64,000 bases of DNA from JAICKM01 sp038228295 (GTDB lineage: Bacteria; Chloroflexota; Chloroflexia; QHBQ01; JAICKM01): contig JBBRPH010000024.1 of NCBI GenBank assembly GCA_038228295.1, forward strand, positions 1 through 64,000, given 5' to 3'. Numbering within the stretch: the first letter of the stretch is position 1; each line of letters begins with the position of its first letter. Made by a program: the position numbers and the translations under genes. The notes under the pieces are model-generated. The model had not been told where the DNA came from, did no database searches, and saw only the letters and a list, made by a program, of their open reading frames with translations. Shown here in pieces: positions 1 to 6,683 of the stretch.

Positions 1-1
1 C

Positions 2-475
2 GAAGCCGCGCTCGGCCCCACCCACCCCGCCACCGCCAGCCGCCTCAACAATCTGGCTGCGCTGCTGGACGCGCAAGGGGACCTCGCCGCCGCGCACCCG
101 CTGTACGAGCGTGCCCTGGCGATCCGCGAAGCCGCGCTCGGCCCCATGCACCCCGACACCGCCCGCAGCCTCAACAACCTGGCCGCGCTGCTGAAGGCGC
201 AAGGGGACTACGCCGCCGCACGCCCGCTGTTCGAGCGCGCCCTGGCGATTGATGAAGCGGCCTATGGTCCGCAGCATCCAGAGGTGGCGACCGACCTCAA
301 CAATCTGGCGATGCTGCTGAAGGCGCAAGGCGACTATACCGCCGCGCGCCCGCTGTTGGAGCGCGCCCTGGCGATTGTGACGCAGGCGCTGGGGCCGGAC
401 CACCCCACCACGCGCCTGCTGCGCGCCAACCGGGACGCGCTGGTGCGGCGGATGGCGGCGGCGGGTGGGGGGTGA
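2..475 (+). CDS. Tetratricopeptide-repeat protein, 3' part only
   Basis: The reading frame is open from the window edge to a TGA at 473-475, so the 5' end of the gene lies outside. About 157 residues are visible, built from near-identical 42-residue units. Each has the pattern LNNLA.LL.AQGDY.AA, then LFERALAI, then a linker such as ALGP.HP.TA. This is the kinesin-light-chain/TPR_12 type of repeat: two helices per unit, stacking into a superhelix that binds protein partners. In bacteria such arrays often follow NB-ARC, CHAT or kinase domains, but none of that is visible here. The units are nearly identical at DNA level, which suggests recent tandem duplication. The last unit ends in LLRANRDALVRRM and a glycine run, a usual C-terminus for this family. 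The repeat class is certain; the function of the whole protein is unknown. Confidence 0.9.
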   Translation, partial: EAALGPTHPATASRLNNLAALLDAQGDLAAAHPLYERALAIREAALGPMHPDTARSLNNLAALLKAQGDYAAARPLFERALAIDEAAYGPQHPEVATDLNNLAMLLKAQGDYTAARPLLERALAIVTQALGPDHPTTRLLRANRDALVRRMAAAGGG

Positions 476-493
476 GCGGCCGCGCAGGGGGCT

Positions 494-664
494 GACCGGC
501 CACGAATGGGGCCACGAATACACGAATGGGGGCGCGGCCGGGGGCGCGGCCGGGGTGCTAGGGGCTGGGGGCTGCGTGCGGGTTGGTGGGGAGCGGGGCG
601 GGGCACCCGCGCTGGGGTCTGCCCCTCCGCATTCGTGTATTCGTGGCCCCATTCGTGGCCGGTC
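494..664. repeat. 35-bp perfect inverted repeat, 101-bp loop
   Basis: Bases 494-528 and 630-664 are exact reverse complements over 35 bp (core word CACGAATGGGGCCACGAA on the left arm). The 101-bp interior is G-rich. The arm itself contains the word CACGAAT three times. The element sits just downstream of the TPR gene and could form a long hairpin. It resembles a non-autonomous inverted-repeat element; no open reading frame inside is convincing. Confidence 0.8.
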
Positions 665-676
665 GGTCGGCGCACA

Positions 677-729
677 CCCCTCACCCCCGCCCTCTCCCCG
701 GCGGGGGCGAGGGAGCCGCGCTTTCTCCC
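677..729 (+). repeat. Dispersed 53-bp repeat, copy 1
   Basis: Bases 677-729 match 1192-1244 closely over 53 bp. Both start CCCCTCACCCCCGCCCTC, carry a short internal hairpin of the CTCCCC/GGGGCGAG kind, and end GCTT.T.CCC. The two copies flank the small gene at 815-1090. It looks like a family of genome-dispersed intergenic repeats. Confidence 0.7.
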
Positions 730-751
730 TAGTCGGGGTCCACCTCCCCGG

Positions 752-790
752 CATTCGTGTCTTCGTGGCCCCAGTCGGGGCCGGTCGGTC
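752..790 (+). repeat. Third, degenerate copy of the 35-bp arm
   Basis: Bases 752-790 repeat the right arm of the 494-664 inverted repeat in the same orientation with a few substitutions (CATTCGTGTCTTCGTGGCCC, then CAGTCGGGGCC instead of CATTCGTGGCC). A third copy shows that the unit is mobile or amplifying locally. Confidence 0.65.
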
Positions 791-814
791 CCTGCCGCAG
801 GCGACGCACGCCAC

Positions 815-1090
815 TCAGCGCCGCTCGGTGCGAATCTGCGCGGAGAGCGGGGAGCCGGTTACGTGGATCGGGCTGCGGTCGGCGGCGGGCGCGGGGGGCG
901 CGGGCGTGGGGCGCGGGCGCACGAGGCCCAGCGCCTGTAGCTGCTGCTGGAGTGGGTCGCTGGGCGCGGGCGGCGCGGCAGGAGGGTCGATCAGGCAGAC
1001 TTCGACGCGCAGCCCGTCGCGCAGTTCTACGCCGGCGGGCAGCCGCACACAATTGCCTTGCACCACGCCATAGTACACCCTTTCGGCCAT
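815..1090 (-). CDS. Small protein with AF2212-like antitoxin N-terminus
   Basis: 91 residues, ATG at 1088-1090 preceded by a GGAAGGGG ribosome site. The first 35 residues (VYYGVVQGNCVRLP.GVEL.DG.RVEVCL) have the short beta-hairpin pattern of AF2212/DUF104-type antitoxins, as does the true antitoxin at 47970-48227. The remainder is Pro/Ala-rich and ends in a short charged tail. No PIN or other toxin gene lies next to it, so it is either an orphan or has another role. It is boxed in by two copies of a 53-bp repeat, and the neighbouring non-coding DNA is full of repeats. I infer a real gene from the RBS and the N-terminal pattern; the function is unproven. Confidence 0.55.
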   Translation of the reverse strand: MAERVYYGVVQGNCVRLPAGVELRDGLRVEVCLIDPPAAPPAPSDPLQQQLQALGLVRPRPTPAPPAPAADRSPIHVTGSPLSAQIRTERR

Positions 1091-1191
1091 CTGCGTGCCC
1101 CTTCCCTGGCGGGACCGGCCTAGCCCCGGCGCTGCCGGTTCCCTCTTGCCATTATACCCCGCCCGGTCGGGCTGTCAAGCGGCGACGATCT

Positions 1192-1244
1192 CCCCTCACC
1201 CCCGCCCTCTCCCCTGCGGGGGCGAGGGAGCCACGCTTCTTCCC
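1192..1244 (+). repeat. Dispersed 53-bp repeat, copy 2
   Basis: Second copy of the element at 677-729. It is followed at 1257-1286 by a short near-tandem array of the word CAGAATT/CAGAACT just before the M16 peptidase promoter. The rest of 1091-1363 holds only this and the promoter. Confidence 0.65.
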
Positions 1245-1311
1245 AGCGCGCCCCGCAATTCAGAATTCAGAATTCAGAACTCAGAACCCCGAACGCCCCG
1301 CCGCCGTATGC

Positions 1312-1317
1312 TATAAT
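1312..1317 (+). promoter_or_regulatory. -10 box of the M16 peptidase gene
   Basis: A perfect TATAAT lies 46 bases ahead of the ATG at 1364. I see no good -35 hexamer at 16-18 bp spacing. A GAGGAG ribosome site sits at 1348-1354. Confidence 0.6.
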
Positions 1318-1363
1318 ACGAGCAACAACCCGCCGGACCCCCCGGCTTGAGGAGACACACATC

Positions 1364-2710
1364 ATGACGGACACACTTGCGGCCCCGGCAGCGCCGGCCA
1401 CCGCGCCCCCGGCGGCGACGGAGCCGCCTTTCCTGCGCCACACGCTGGCGAACGGGCTGACCGTGCTGACGCGCGAAATGCACAGCGCGCCGGTCGTCTC
1501 ATTCTGGATCTGGTATCGCGTGGGCGCACGCAACGAACACCTGGGCATCACCGGCAGCTCGCACTGGGTTGAGCATATGCTGTTCAAGGGCACGCCCACC
1601 CTGCCCGCCGGCAGCATCCACACCATTGTGGCCGAAAACGGCGGCACGCTCAACGGCTTCACCTCGGACGACTTCACGACCTACTTTGAGACGCTGCCCA
1701 GCGACCGCTGGGAACTGGCCTTGCAGATCGAGGCCGACCGCATCGTCAACGCCTCGTTCAAGCCCGAAGAGGTGGCGAGCGAGCGCACCGTGATCATCAG
1801 CGAGCGCGAGGGGCACGAGAACGACCCCGACTTTAAGCTGAACGAGGCGGTGCAGGCGGCGGCGTTCCAGTTGCACCCCTACCGCAACGAGGTCATCGGC
1901 TGGACCTGTGACCTGTTGAGCATGACGCGCGACGACCTGTACGCGCACTACCAGACCTATTATGCGCCCAACAACGCCACCGTGGTCGCGGTCGGCGATT
2001 TCGACACGCCCTACCTGGTGGAGCGCGTGACGGCGCTGTTCGGCGGCTTGCCACGCCGCGCGCACATCCCGGCGGTGACGGCGGTGGAGCCGGTGCAAGA
2101 GGGCGAGCGGCGCGTGGTGGTGCGGCGGCCCGGCCCCACCGGGTCGCTGCAAATCGCCTATCACACCCCCGCCGCCGACCATCCCGACATCTATGCGCTG
2201 ACCATGGCCGATGCGCTGCTGTCGGGGGCCAAAGCGATGGGCATGGGCGGCGGCGGCGGGCGCAGCGCGCGGCTCTACAAGGCGCTGGTGGCGAGCGACC
2301 TCGCGGCGGGCGCAGGCAGCTACTTCCGCCTGACGCGCGACCCGCAACTGTTCCAGTTTTCGGCCACCGCCAAGCCCGGCCAACCCTGGGAAGAGTCGCT
2401 GGCGGCCATCGAAGCGGCGATCTACGGCGAGATCGAGCGCCTGGCCGCCGAGCCGCCCAGCGCTGCCGAGATGGAAAAGACCATGCGCCAAGCGCGGGCG
2501 GGCTTTATCTATGCCGGCGAAGGCGTGACCGGGCTGGCCTATCTGTTCGGCTGGCTGGAAACCGTCGCCAGCGCCGACTACTACAGCCTGTTCCTCGACC
2601 GCCTGGCCGCCGTCACCCCCAGCGACGTGCAGCGCGTGGTGCGCCAATACCTGCACCCGGCCAACCGCACCGTCGGCTGGTTCGTGCCGCAAGTCGCTGA
2701 GCCGACATAG
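1364..2710 (+). CDS. M16 family zinc metallopeptidase
   Basis: 448 residues, ATG after a GAGGAG site. The inverted zinc motif HxxEH is present as HWVEH (His67, Glu70, His71), with the third ligand expected at Glu147 in ISERE, about 76 residues on as usual for the family. The N-terminal half is the catalytic Peptidase_M16 domain. The second half (about 190-380, around LQIAYHTPAADHPD) matches M16_C, ending in an R.YLHPANRTVGWF segment as in bacterial processing-protease-like M16B enzymes. The length fits a single-chain subunit, which normally dimerises into a clam-shell cage. There is no signal peptide, so it is probably cytoplasmic and degrades or processes unfolded peptides. It is transcribed from its own promoter; the next gene is 37 bp downstream. 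Confidence 0.93.
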   Translation: MTDTLAAPAAPATAPPAATEPPFLRHTLANGLTVLTREMHSAPVVSFWIWYRVGARNEHLGITGSSHWVEHMLFKGTPTLPAGSIHTIVAENGGTLNGFTSDDFTTYFETLPSDRWELALQIEADRIVNASFKPEEVASERTVIISEREGHENDPDFKLNEAVQAAAFQLHPYRNEVIGWTCDLLSMTRDDLYAHYQTYYAPNNATVVAVGDFDTPYLVERVTALFGGLPRRAHIPAVTAVEPVQEGERRVVVRRPGPTGSLQIAYHTPAADHPDIYALTMADALLSGAKAMGMGGGGGRSARLYKALVASDLAAGAGSYFRLTRDPQLFQFSATAKPGQPWEESLAAIEAAIYGEIERLAAEPPSAAEMEKTMRQARAGFIYAGEGVTGLAYLFGWLETVASADYYSLFLDRLAAVTPSDVQRVVRQYLHPANRTVGWFVPQVAEPT

Positions 2711-2747
2711 GGGTTTCACCGCCACAGCACAACAAAAGGACCAAGTC

Positions 2748-4847
2748 ATGCAACGGGGCTGGTGGATCGGAGCGCTCCTGCTAGGAGGGAGCTTAGTGTT
2801 AGGTGGAACCAGGCCGGCTGCGCCGGAGGCGAGCGCCGCACAAGCGGTGAGGCCGCAGTTGCCCACGCTCACACCTACGGTCACGCCGCCGGCCCTGCCC
2901 GGCTGTTGGACCGCCCCGCTACTGTACCCAATCTATGGCAGAGACGACTTTTTCGAGGGTATCAAGGCGTTTAGCGACACCGAAGTGTGGGCGGTGGGAT
3001 CTACCCGCACGCTTGATGGGTATGTGAATGTCTCGCGTTGGGATGGGATGCGCTGGGGTCCGGCGGAACCACAAGTGCGGGGATCGTTGCGGGCCATAGA
3101 CGGAGTAGCCGCTAACGACCTGTGGGCGGCGGGGTCCACGCAGCTGCATTGGGACGGCAGCGACTGGAAGATCTTCCCGCACCCACTAGTAGGCTATGTG
3201 TACGGGCTGGCGGCGCTGGCACACGATGATGTGTGGGCGGTGGGGGGCGGCATCGAGCATTGGGACGGTAACACCTGGACCACTGTCCCCAACCCCGTCG
3301 CCGGGGCGTTCCTGGGTGCGGTGGCCGGGCGGGCAGCCACCGATGTGTGGGCCGTGGGTGTGCGGCCCGATAATATTGACCAGCGCAGTCTGATCGAGCA
3401 TTGGGACGGCACGGCTTGGGCCGTGGTGCCCAGCCCGACTCTCCAGAACTCCGATCTGTACCTGAGCGGGGTCGCCGTCGAGCCGAGTGGACGAGCCTGG
3501 GCGGTGGGCAGCTATGTCAAAGGCGGGCAGACCTACCCACTGATCGAGCGCTGGGACGGCGCAGCCTGGGCTGTGCTACCCAGCCCACGAAACGGCCTGG
3601 GCGACAACCATCTCAACAGTGTGACGGTGGCGGGACCCGACAATGTGTGGGCGGTGGGTAGCTACACCGGCCTCAGCACCAACCAGACACTGACTATGCA
3701 CTGGGACGGCCTGCGCTGGAGCATAGTACCCAGCGCTGAGTTATCGCTGACCGACCATGACCTGGCGGCCGTGTCGGCGGCCGCCCCGGATCGCGTCTGG
3801 GCCGCCGGCAACCGCGTGAGTACGCAGTATTACGTGGACCATGAGACATTAATAGAGCATTTTTCGGCGGAGTGTCCGCCACCACCGCCGTGCAGCACCG
3901 ACTTCCAACTGGTAGACAGCCCCAGCCGCGGCGACCAAGTGGGGGTGGCGGTGGTCAGCCCACGGGATGTGTGGGCTATCGGCAACACCCTGACCCACTG
4001 GGACGGCGTGGGCTGGAGCGTGGTGGCTTATCCGGCGGGCGTGCAGAGCCAAGCAATCACGAAGGTGCCCGGCCCCAACGCGAGTAATGACCTCTGGATT
4101 GTGGGCCAAGCCGGCGGTGCTACCGCCACGCTGCACTGGGACGGCAGCGCTTGGGCGCGTGTGCCCAGTCCCATCATGGGCAGCGGTGCCAACCTGTTGC
4201 AGGCGGTGTCGGCACTGGGGCCGAACGATGTCTGGGCGGCGGGATCGTACTACCAGTATGGGCTGCATGGGCTGGTGGAACACTGGGACGGCACGGCTTG
4301 GCGTATCGTCACGCTGCCCGATATGGCGCCGGTGCTGGGCATCACTGCCGTTAGTCCGACCGAGGTGTGGATCGTGAGCCAAAGCACAAGCTACGAATGG
4401 AACGGGCAAGCATGGCGGGTCCACCCCTTGCCCGCCGGCACCACCCTAGCAGCGGTCGGTGGGCAGCGCCCCGATCAGGTGTGGGCGGTAGGCCACATCA
4501 ATAATGGGTCGGGGGCTGCGCTGCACTGGACGGGCCGGGCGTGGGTCTCGACTTTTAGCGAACCCTTCTACGGACATTTCACGGCTGTCGCAGTCCTAGC
4601 CGCCGCCGACATCTGGGCGGTGGGCAGCTACGGCAGCGGTAGCGACACCAGCAATGATGTGCAGCATTGGGACGGCAGCACCTGGACGTATGTCGAGGCT
4701 CCTAACCGCGATGGGCGCTATAACCACTTGTTCGGTGTGGCCGGGCTGTCCAGCCGGCCGGTTTGGCTAGTGGGCGGGTCGGGCATGGGGCACACCGTAA
4801 CCGAACAGGCCATGCCCACTTGCTCCCCGCCGGCAAAATCCCGCTAG
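2748..4847 (+). CDS. Exported protein of 14 propeller-like W-VG/HWDG repeats
   Basis: 699 residues. An N-terminal signal peptide (MQRGWWIGALLLGGSLVLGG, then an Ala-rich cleavage region) is followed by a short Thr/Pro linker. The rest is 14 repeats of about 45 residues, each with a D.VWAVGS-type strand followed by HWDG..W..VPSP. The pattern (Trp, Gly, Asp-Gly, Trp) suggests beta-propeller blades, possibly two seven-bladed propellers, separated by a Cys/Pro-rich junction near residue 377 (CPPPPPCS). No catalytic motif is recognised, so a surface binding or scaffolding role is the modest inference. Start: ATG after an AAAAGGA site. It lies 37 bp downstream of the M16 gene and may be co-transcribed. 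Confidence 0.8.
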   Translation: MQRGWWIGALLLGGSLVLGGTRPAAPEASAAQAVRPQLPTLTPTVTPPALPGCWTAPLLYPIYGRDDFFEGIKAFSDTEVWAVGSTRTLDGYVNVSRWDGMRWGPAEPQVRGSLRAIDGVAANDLWAAGSTQLHWDGSDWKIFPHPLVGYVYGLAALAHDDVWAVGGGIEHWDGNTWTTVPNPVAGAFLGAVAGRAATDVWAVGVRPDNIDQRSLIEHWDGTAWAVVPSPTLQNSDLYLSGVAVEPSGRAWAVGSYVKGGQTYPLIERWDGAAWAVLPSPRNGLGDNHLNSVTVAGPDNVWAVGSYTGLSTNQTLTMHWDGLRWSIVPSAELSLTDHDLAAVSAAAPDRVWAAGNRVSTQYYVDHETLIEHFSAECPPPPPCSTDFQLVDSPSRGDQVGVAVVSPRDVWAIGNTLTHWDGVGWSVVAYPAGVQSQAITKVPGPNASNDLWIVGQAGGATATLHWDGSAWARVPSPIMGSGANLLQAVSALGPNDVWAAGSYYQYGLHGLVEHWDGTAWRIVTLPDMAPVLGITAVSPTEVWIVSQSTSYEWNGQAWRVHPLPAGTTLAAVGGQRPDQVWAVGHINNGSGAALHWTGRAWVSTFSEPFYGHFTAVAVLAAADIWAVGSYGSGSDTSNDVQHWDGSTWTYVEAPNRDGRYNHLFGVAGLSSRPVWLVGGSGMGHTVTEQAMPTCSPPAKSR

Positions 4848-4872
4848 GCTGATTAAGCCGCCGCCGATCCGC

Positions 4873-4908
4873 TCTAACCCCCTTCCCTACAAAGGAAGGG
4901 GGGTTAGA
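4873..4908 (+). terminator. Hairpin downstream of the propeller gene
   Basis: Arms 4873-4886 and 4894-4908 pair over 14 bp with one bulged base and a 7-nt loop. No T-run follows, so it may be a repeat-type hairpin rather than an intrinsic terminator. Confidence 0.45.
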
Positions 4909-4943
4909 CTGGGGTTCGGCACGGCGAGGAGGAGTGCGTCGTA

Positions 4944-5702
4944 GTGAACACCAAGCCAACAGAACTGCGCCGACCGGTTATCTTCCTCGACGATGGCGGG
5001 GTGATCAGTGATAGCCGTGTGCGTAGGCCGCAGTGGCAGCGGCTGGTGGTCGAATTCTTCGCCCCCCGGCTGGGCGGCGCGCCGGATGCCTGGGCGGCGG
5101 CGAACGGCGCGCTCGTGGATCGCCTGTTTGTGCCGGAGGTCTGGCAGGCGCGGCTGACGGCGGCGCGCGATTACGCCGACTTCGAGCGGGTCTACTGGTG
5201 GGATTGGCTACAGGGAATGTGTGAACTGGTGGGCGTGCCGACTCCGCCCCAAGAGGAAGCTATCGCGCTGGCGGCGCAGGCCGGGCGTTGGATTCCGTCA
5301 CAGATCCACTCCGGCTTTCCGGGCGCGGCGGAGGCGATCCGCGCACTCCATGCCGCCGGTTACACGCTGCACACCGCGTCCGGCGAGTCTTCGTCCGATC
5401 TCGATGGTTATCTGAGCGCGATGGGGGTGCGCGCTTGCTTTGGCCGACTCTATGGCCCTGATCTAATCAATACCCTCAAGAATGGCCCGGCTTTTTACGC
5501 CCGGCTACTGGCCGATGCCGGGGTCGCACCGCACGACGCGCTGGTAGTAGACGACCGCCCGGAGATGCTGGCCTGGGCGTTGGAGGTCGGGACATACACC
5601 GCGCTCGTCAGCGCCGATCCGCCACCCCACCCCGCCACCCTGCACCTACAGAGCCTAGCCGAGCTGCCCGCACGCCTCGCGCAGTGGGACCACCATTTAT
5701 GA
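4944..5702 (+). CDS. HAD-superfamily hydrolase with DDGGV motif
   Basis: 252 residues with a GTG start after a strong GAGGAGGAG site (4926-4934). The haloacid-dehalogenase motifs are in order: motif I VIFLDDGGVISD (residues 12-23), motif II around HTASGESS, a lysine in the LKNGPAFYARLL segment as motif III, and motif IV LVVDDRPEMLAWA near 210. The usual motif I is DxDG[TV]; here the Asp two residues after the nucleophile (general acid/base) is Gly. That would weaken or change phosphatase chemistry. The cap helices between motifs I and II (WQRLVVEFF.PRLGG) are of the C1 type. Substrate unknown. It sits alone between a hairpin and a convergent gene. Confidence 0.8.
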   Translation: MNTKPTELRRPVIFLDDGGVISDSRVRRPQWQRLVVEFFAPRLGGAPDAWAAANGALVDRLFVPEVWQARLTAARDYADFERVYWWDWLQGMCELVGVPTPPQEEAIALAAQAGRWIPSQIHSGFPGAAEAIRALHAAGYTLHTASGESSSDLDGYLSAMGVRACFGRLYGPDLINTLKNGPAFYARLLADAGVAPHDALVVDDRPEMLAWALEVGTYTALVSADPPPHPATLHLQSLAELPARLAQWDHHL

Positions 5703-5754
5703 AGCTAGCGATCCAACGGCACGCTGATCTGAAGGCAGGCACCTCGTATGTCGA

Positions 5755-5940
5755 TCAGAGTCGGCTCCACAGGAGTTCACCTTCACCGTCATAGGCTCCT
5801 ATGATCAGGTGGTCTGTGTGGTCCATCAGCCGCTGCAGAGTTTCCGCCGTCACTTCCTGCCCGCTAATCAGATCAGGCAAATCGGGACTGGCTACCAAAA
5901 TCCCCAGTGGTCGGTAGTGTCTCCGTGGTGAACAGGAATC
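5755..5940 (-). pseudogene. Possible gene fragment downstream of the nuclease-like gene
   Basis: On the minus strand a frame ending at TGA 5755-5757 reads HYRPLGILVASPDL, then PDLISGQEVTAETLQRLM and DHTDHLIIGAYDGEGELLW. This has protein-like composition and amphipathic spacing. The frame is open upstream into the end of the neighbouring gene, but there is no ATG or GTG and no ribosome site; a TTG at 5896-5898 is the only candidate start. It may be the C-terminus of a lost gene. Otherwise 5703-5944 holds nothing I recognise. Confidence 0.3.
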
Positions 5941-5944
5941 CAGG

Positions 5945-6493
5945 TTAGCTGCGGCTCTCGCCCCGCTCTTCGTCTATGTCCAGGCTGTTGATAAAGTCGC
6001 GGAAGACCGACAGGCGCTCATCATCGGGGCGTGGCCCGTCGGCACTGCCTTCTTCGTCGGGATGGCTGGGGCGGTCTGCACCCACAGCTTCCCCTTCCAG
6101 CGTCACCGCCGCCCGCTCCATCACGCTGTCGTCCACGTAAATCTTGGTATGCACGCGCACGGCCAGCGCAATCGCATCACTGGAGCGGCAATCAATTTCG
6201 GCATGGCGGCCCTGCACATCCAAGACAATGCGGGCAAAATAGGTGTCGTCGCGCAGGTCGTTGATCAGGACGTGGGTGACGGTAGCACCCAGCTCCGTGA
6301 TAACACTCCGCAACAAATCATGCGTCAACGGCCGCGAAATCGGCACTTCCTGGATAGCAAAGGCGATGGCATCGGCTTCAAACGGCCCGATCCAGATGGG
6401 CAGGTAGCGGTCCATACTCTGATCTTTGAGGATGACCACGCGCTGCTGCGTCACCAGGCTGACGCGGATGCTGTCTACTTTCGCTTCAATCAT
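5945..6493 (-). CDS. Bifunctional nuclease (BFN/DUF151) domain protein
   Basis: 182 residues. Residues 1-135 match the DUF151 family throughout: MIEAKVDSIRVSL, then the conserved LPIWIGPFEADAIA, a segment around TELGATVTHVLINDLRDDTYFA, and the signature EIDCRSSDAIALAVR. Plant and archaeal relatives have been reported to have RNase/DNase activity. In bacteria the domain often sits alone or is fused to UVR segments, and its role is uncertain. The acidic C-terminal tail (about 140-182) is not conserved and is probably flexible. Start: ATG after AGAGGAG. The gene has its own promoter (6536-6564) and diverges from lon. Confidence 0.88.
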   Translation of the reverse strand: MIEAKVDSIRVSLVTQQRVVILKDQSMDRYLPIWIGPFEADAIAFAIQEVPISRPLTHDLLRSVITELGATVTHVLINDLRDDTYFARIVLDVQGRHAEIDCRSSDAIALAVRVHTKIYVDDSVMERAAVTLEGEAVGADRPSHPDEEGSADGPRPDDERLSVFRDFINSLDIDEERGESRS

Positions 6494-6535
6494 CTGCTTT
6501 CTCCTCTAGGGATCGGGTTGTGTTGCGTCTGCTGT

Positions 6536-6564
6536 ATTGTACTACGAATCGCCGCGCCACGCAA
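6536..6564 (-). promoter_or_regulatory. Promoter of the BFN gene
   Basis: On the minus strand TTGCGT (6559-6564) is separated by 17 bp from TACAAT (6536-6541), about 43 bases ahead of the ATG. Confidence 0.6.
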
Positions 6565-6598
6565 AAGCAGAGCATAAATAGGGCCAGGCTATTCTAGC

Positions 6599-6627
6599 TT
6601 GACGCACCGGGACGACTGACATATACT
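6599..6627 (+). promoter_or_regulatory. Promoter of lon
   Basis: TTGACG (6599-6604), 17-bp spacer, TATACT (6622-6627): a good sigma70-type match 57 bases ahead of the chosen lon start. I see no inverted-repeat heat-shock operator (CIRCE type) nearby. Confidence 0.65.
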
Positions 6628-6683
6628 GGGGCACGACGCACAATACTAGCCCGGCGCAATCTGCGCCATTGAGGTGGCAGCGC

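Noticed and set aside
494..790. CRISPR array
   Set aside because: Three repeat copies but in mixed orientation with unequal spacing and no cas genes.
465..1350. Overlapping frames of 144-202 codons in the repeat region
   Set aside because: Gly/Arg/Pro-only text generated by G+C-rich repeats; no ribosome site or homology-like pattern.
1499..2884. 461-codon minus-strand reading frame over the M16 gene
   Set aside because: Shadow of the real gene; His/Arg/Gly-rich composition, no motif, no ribosome site.
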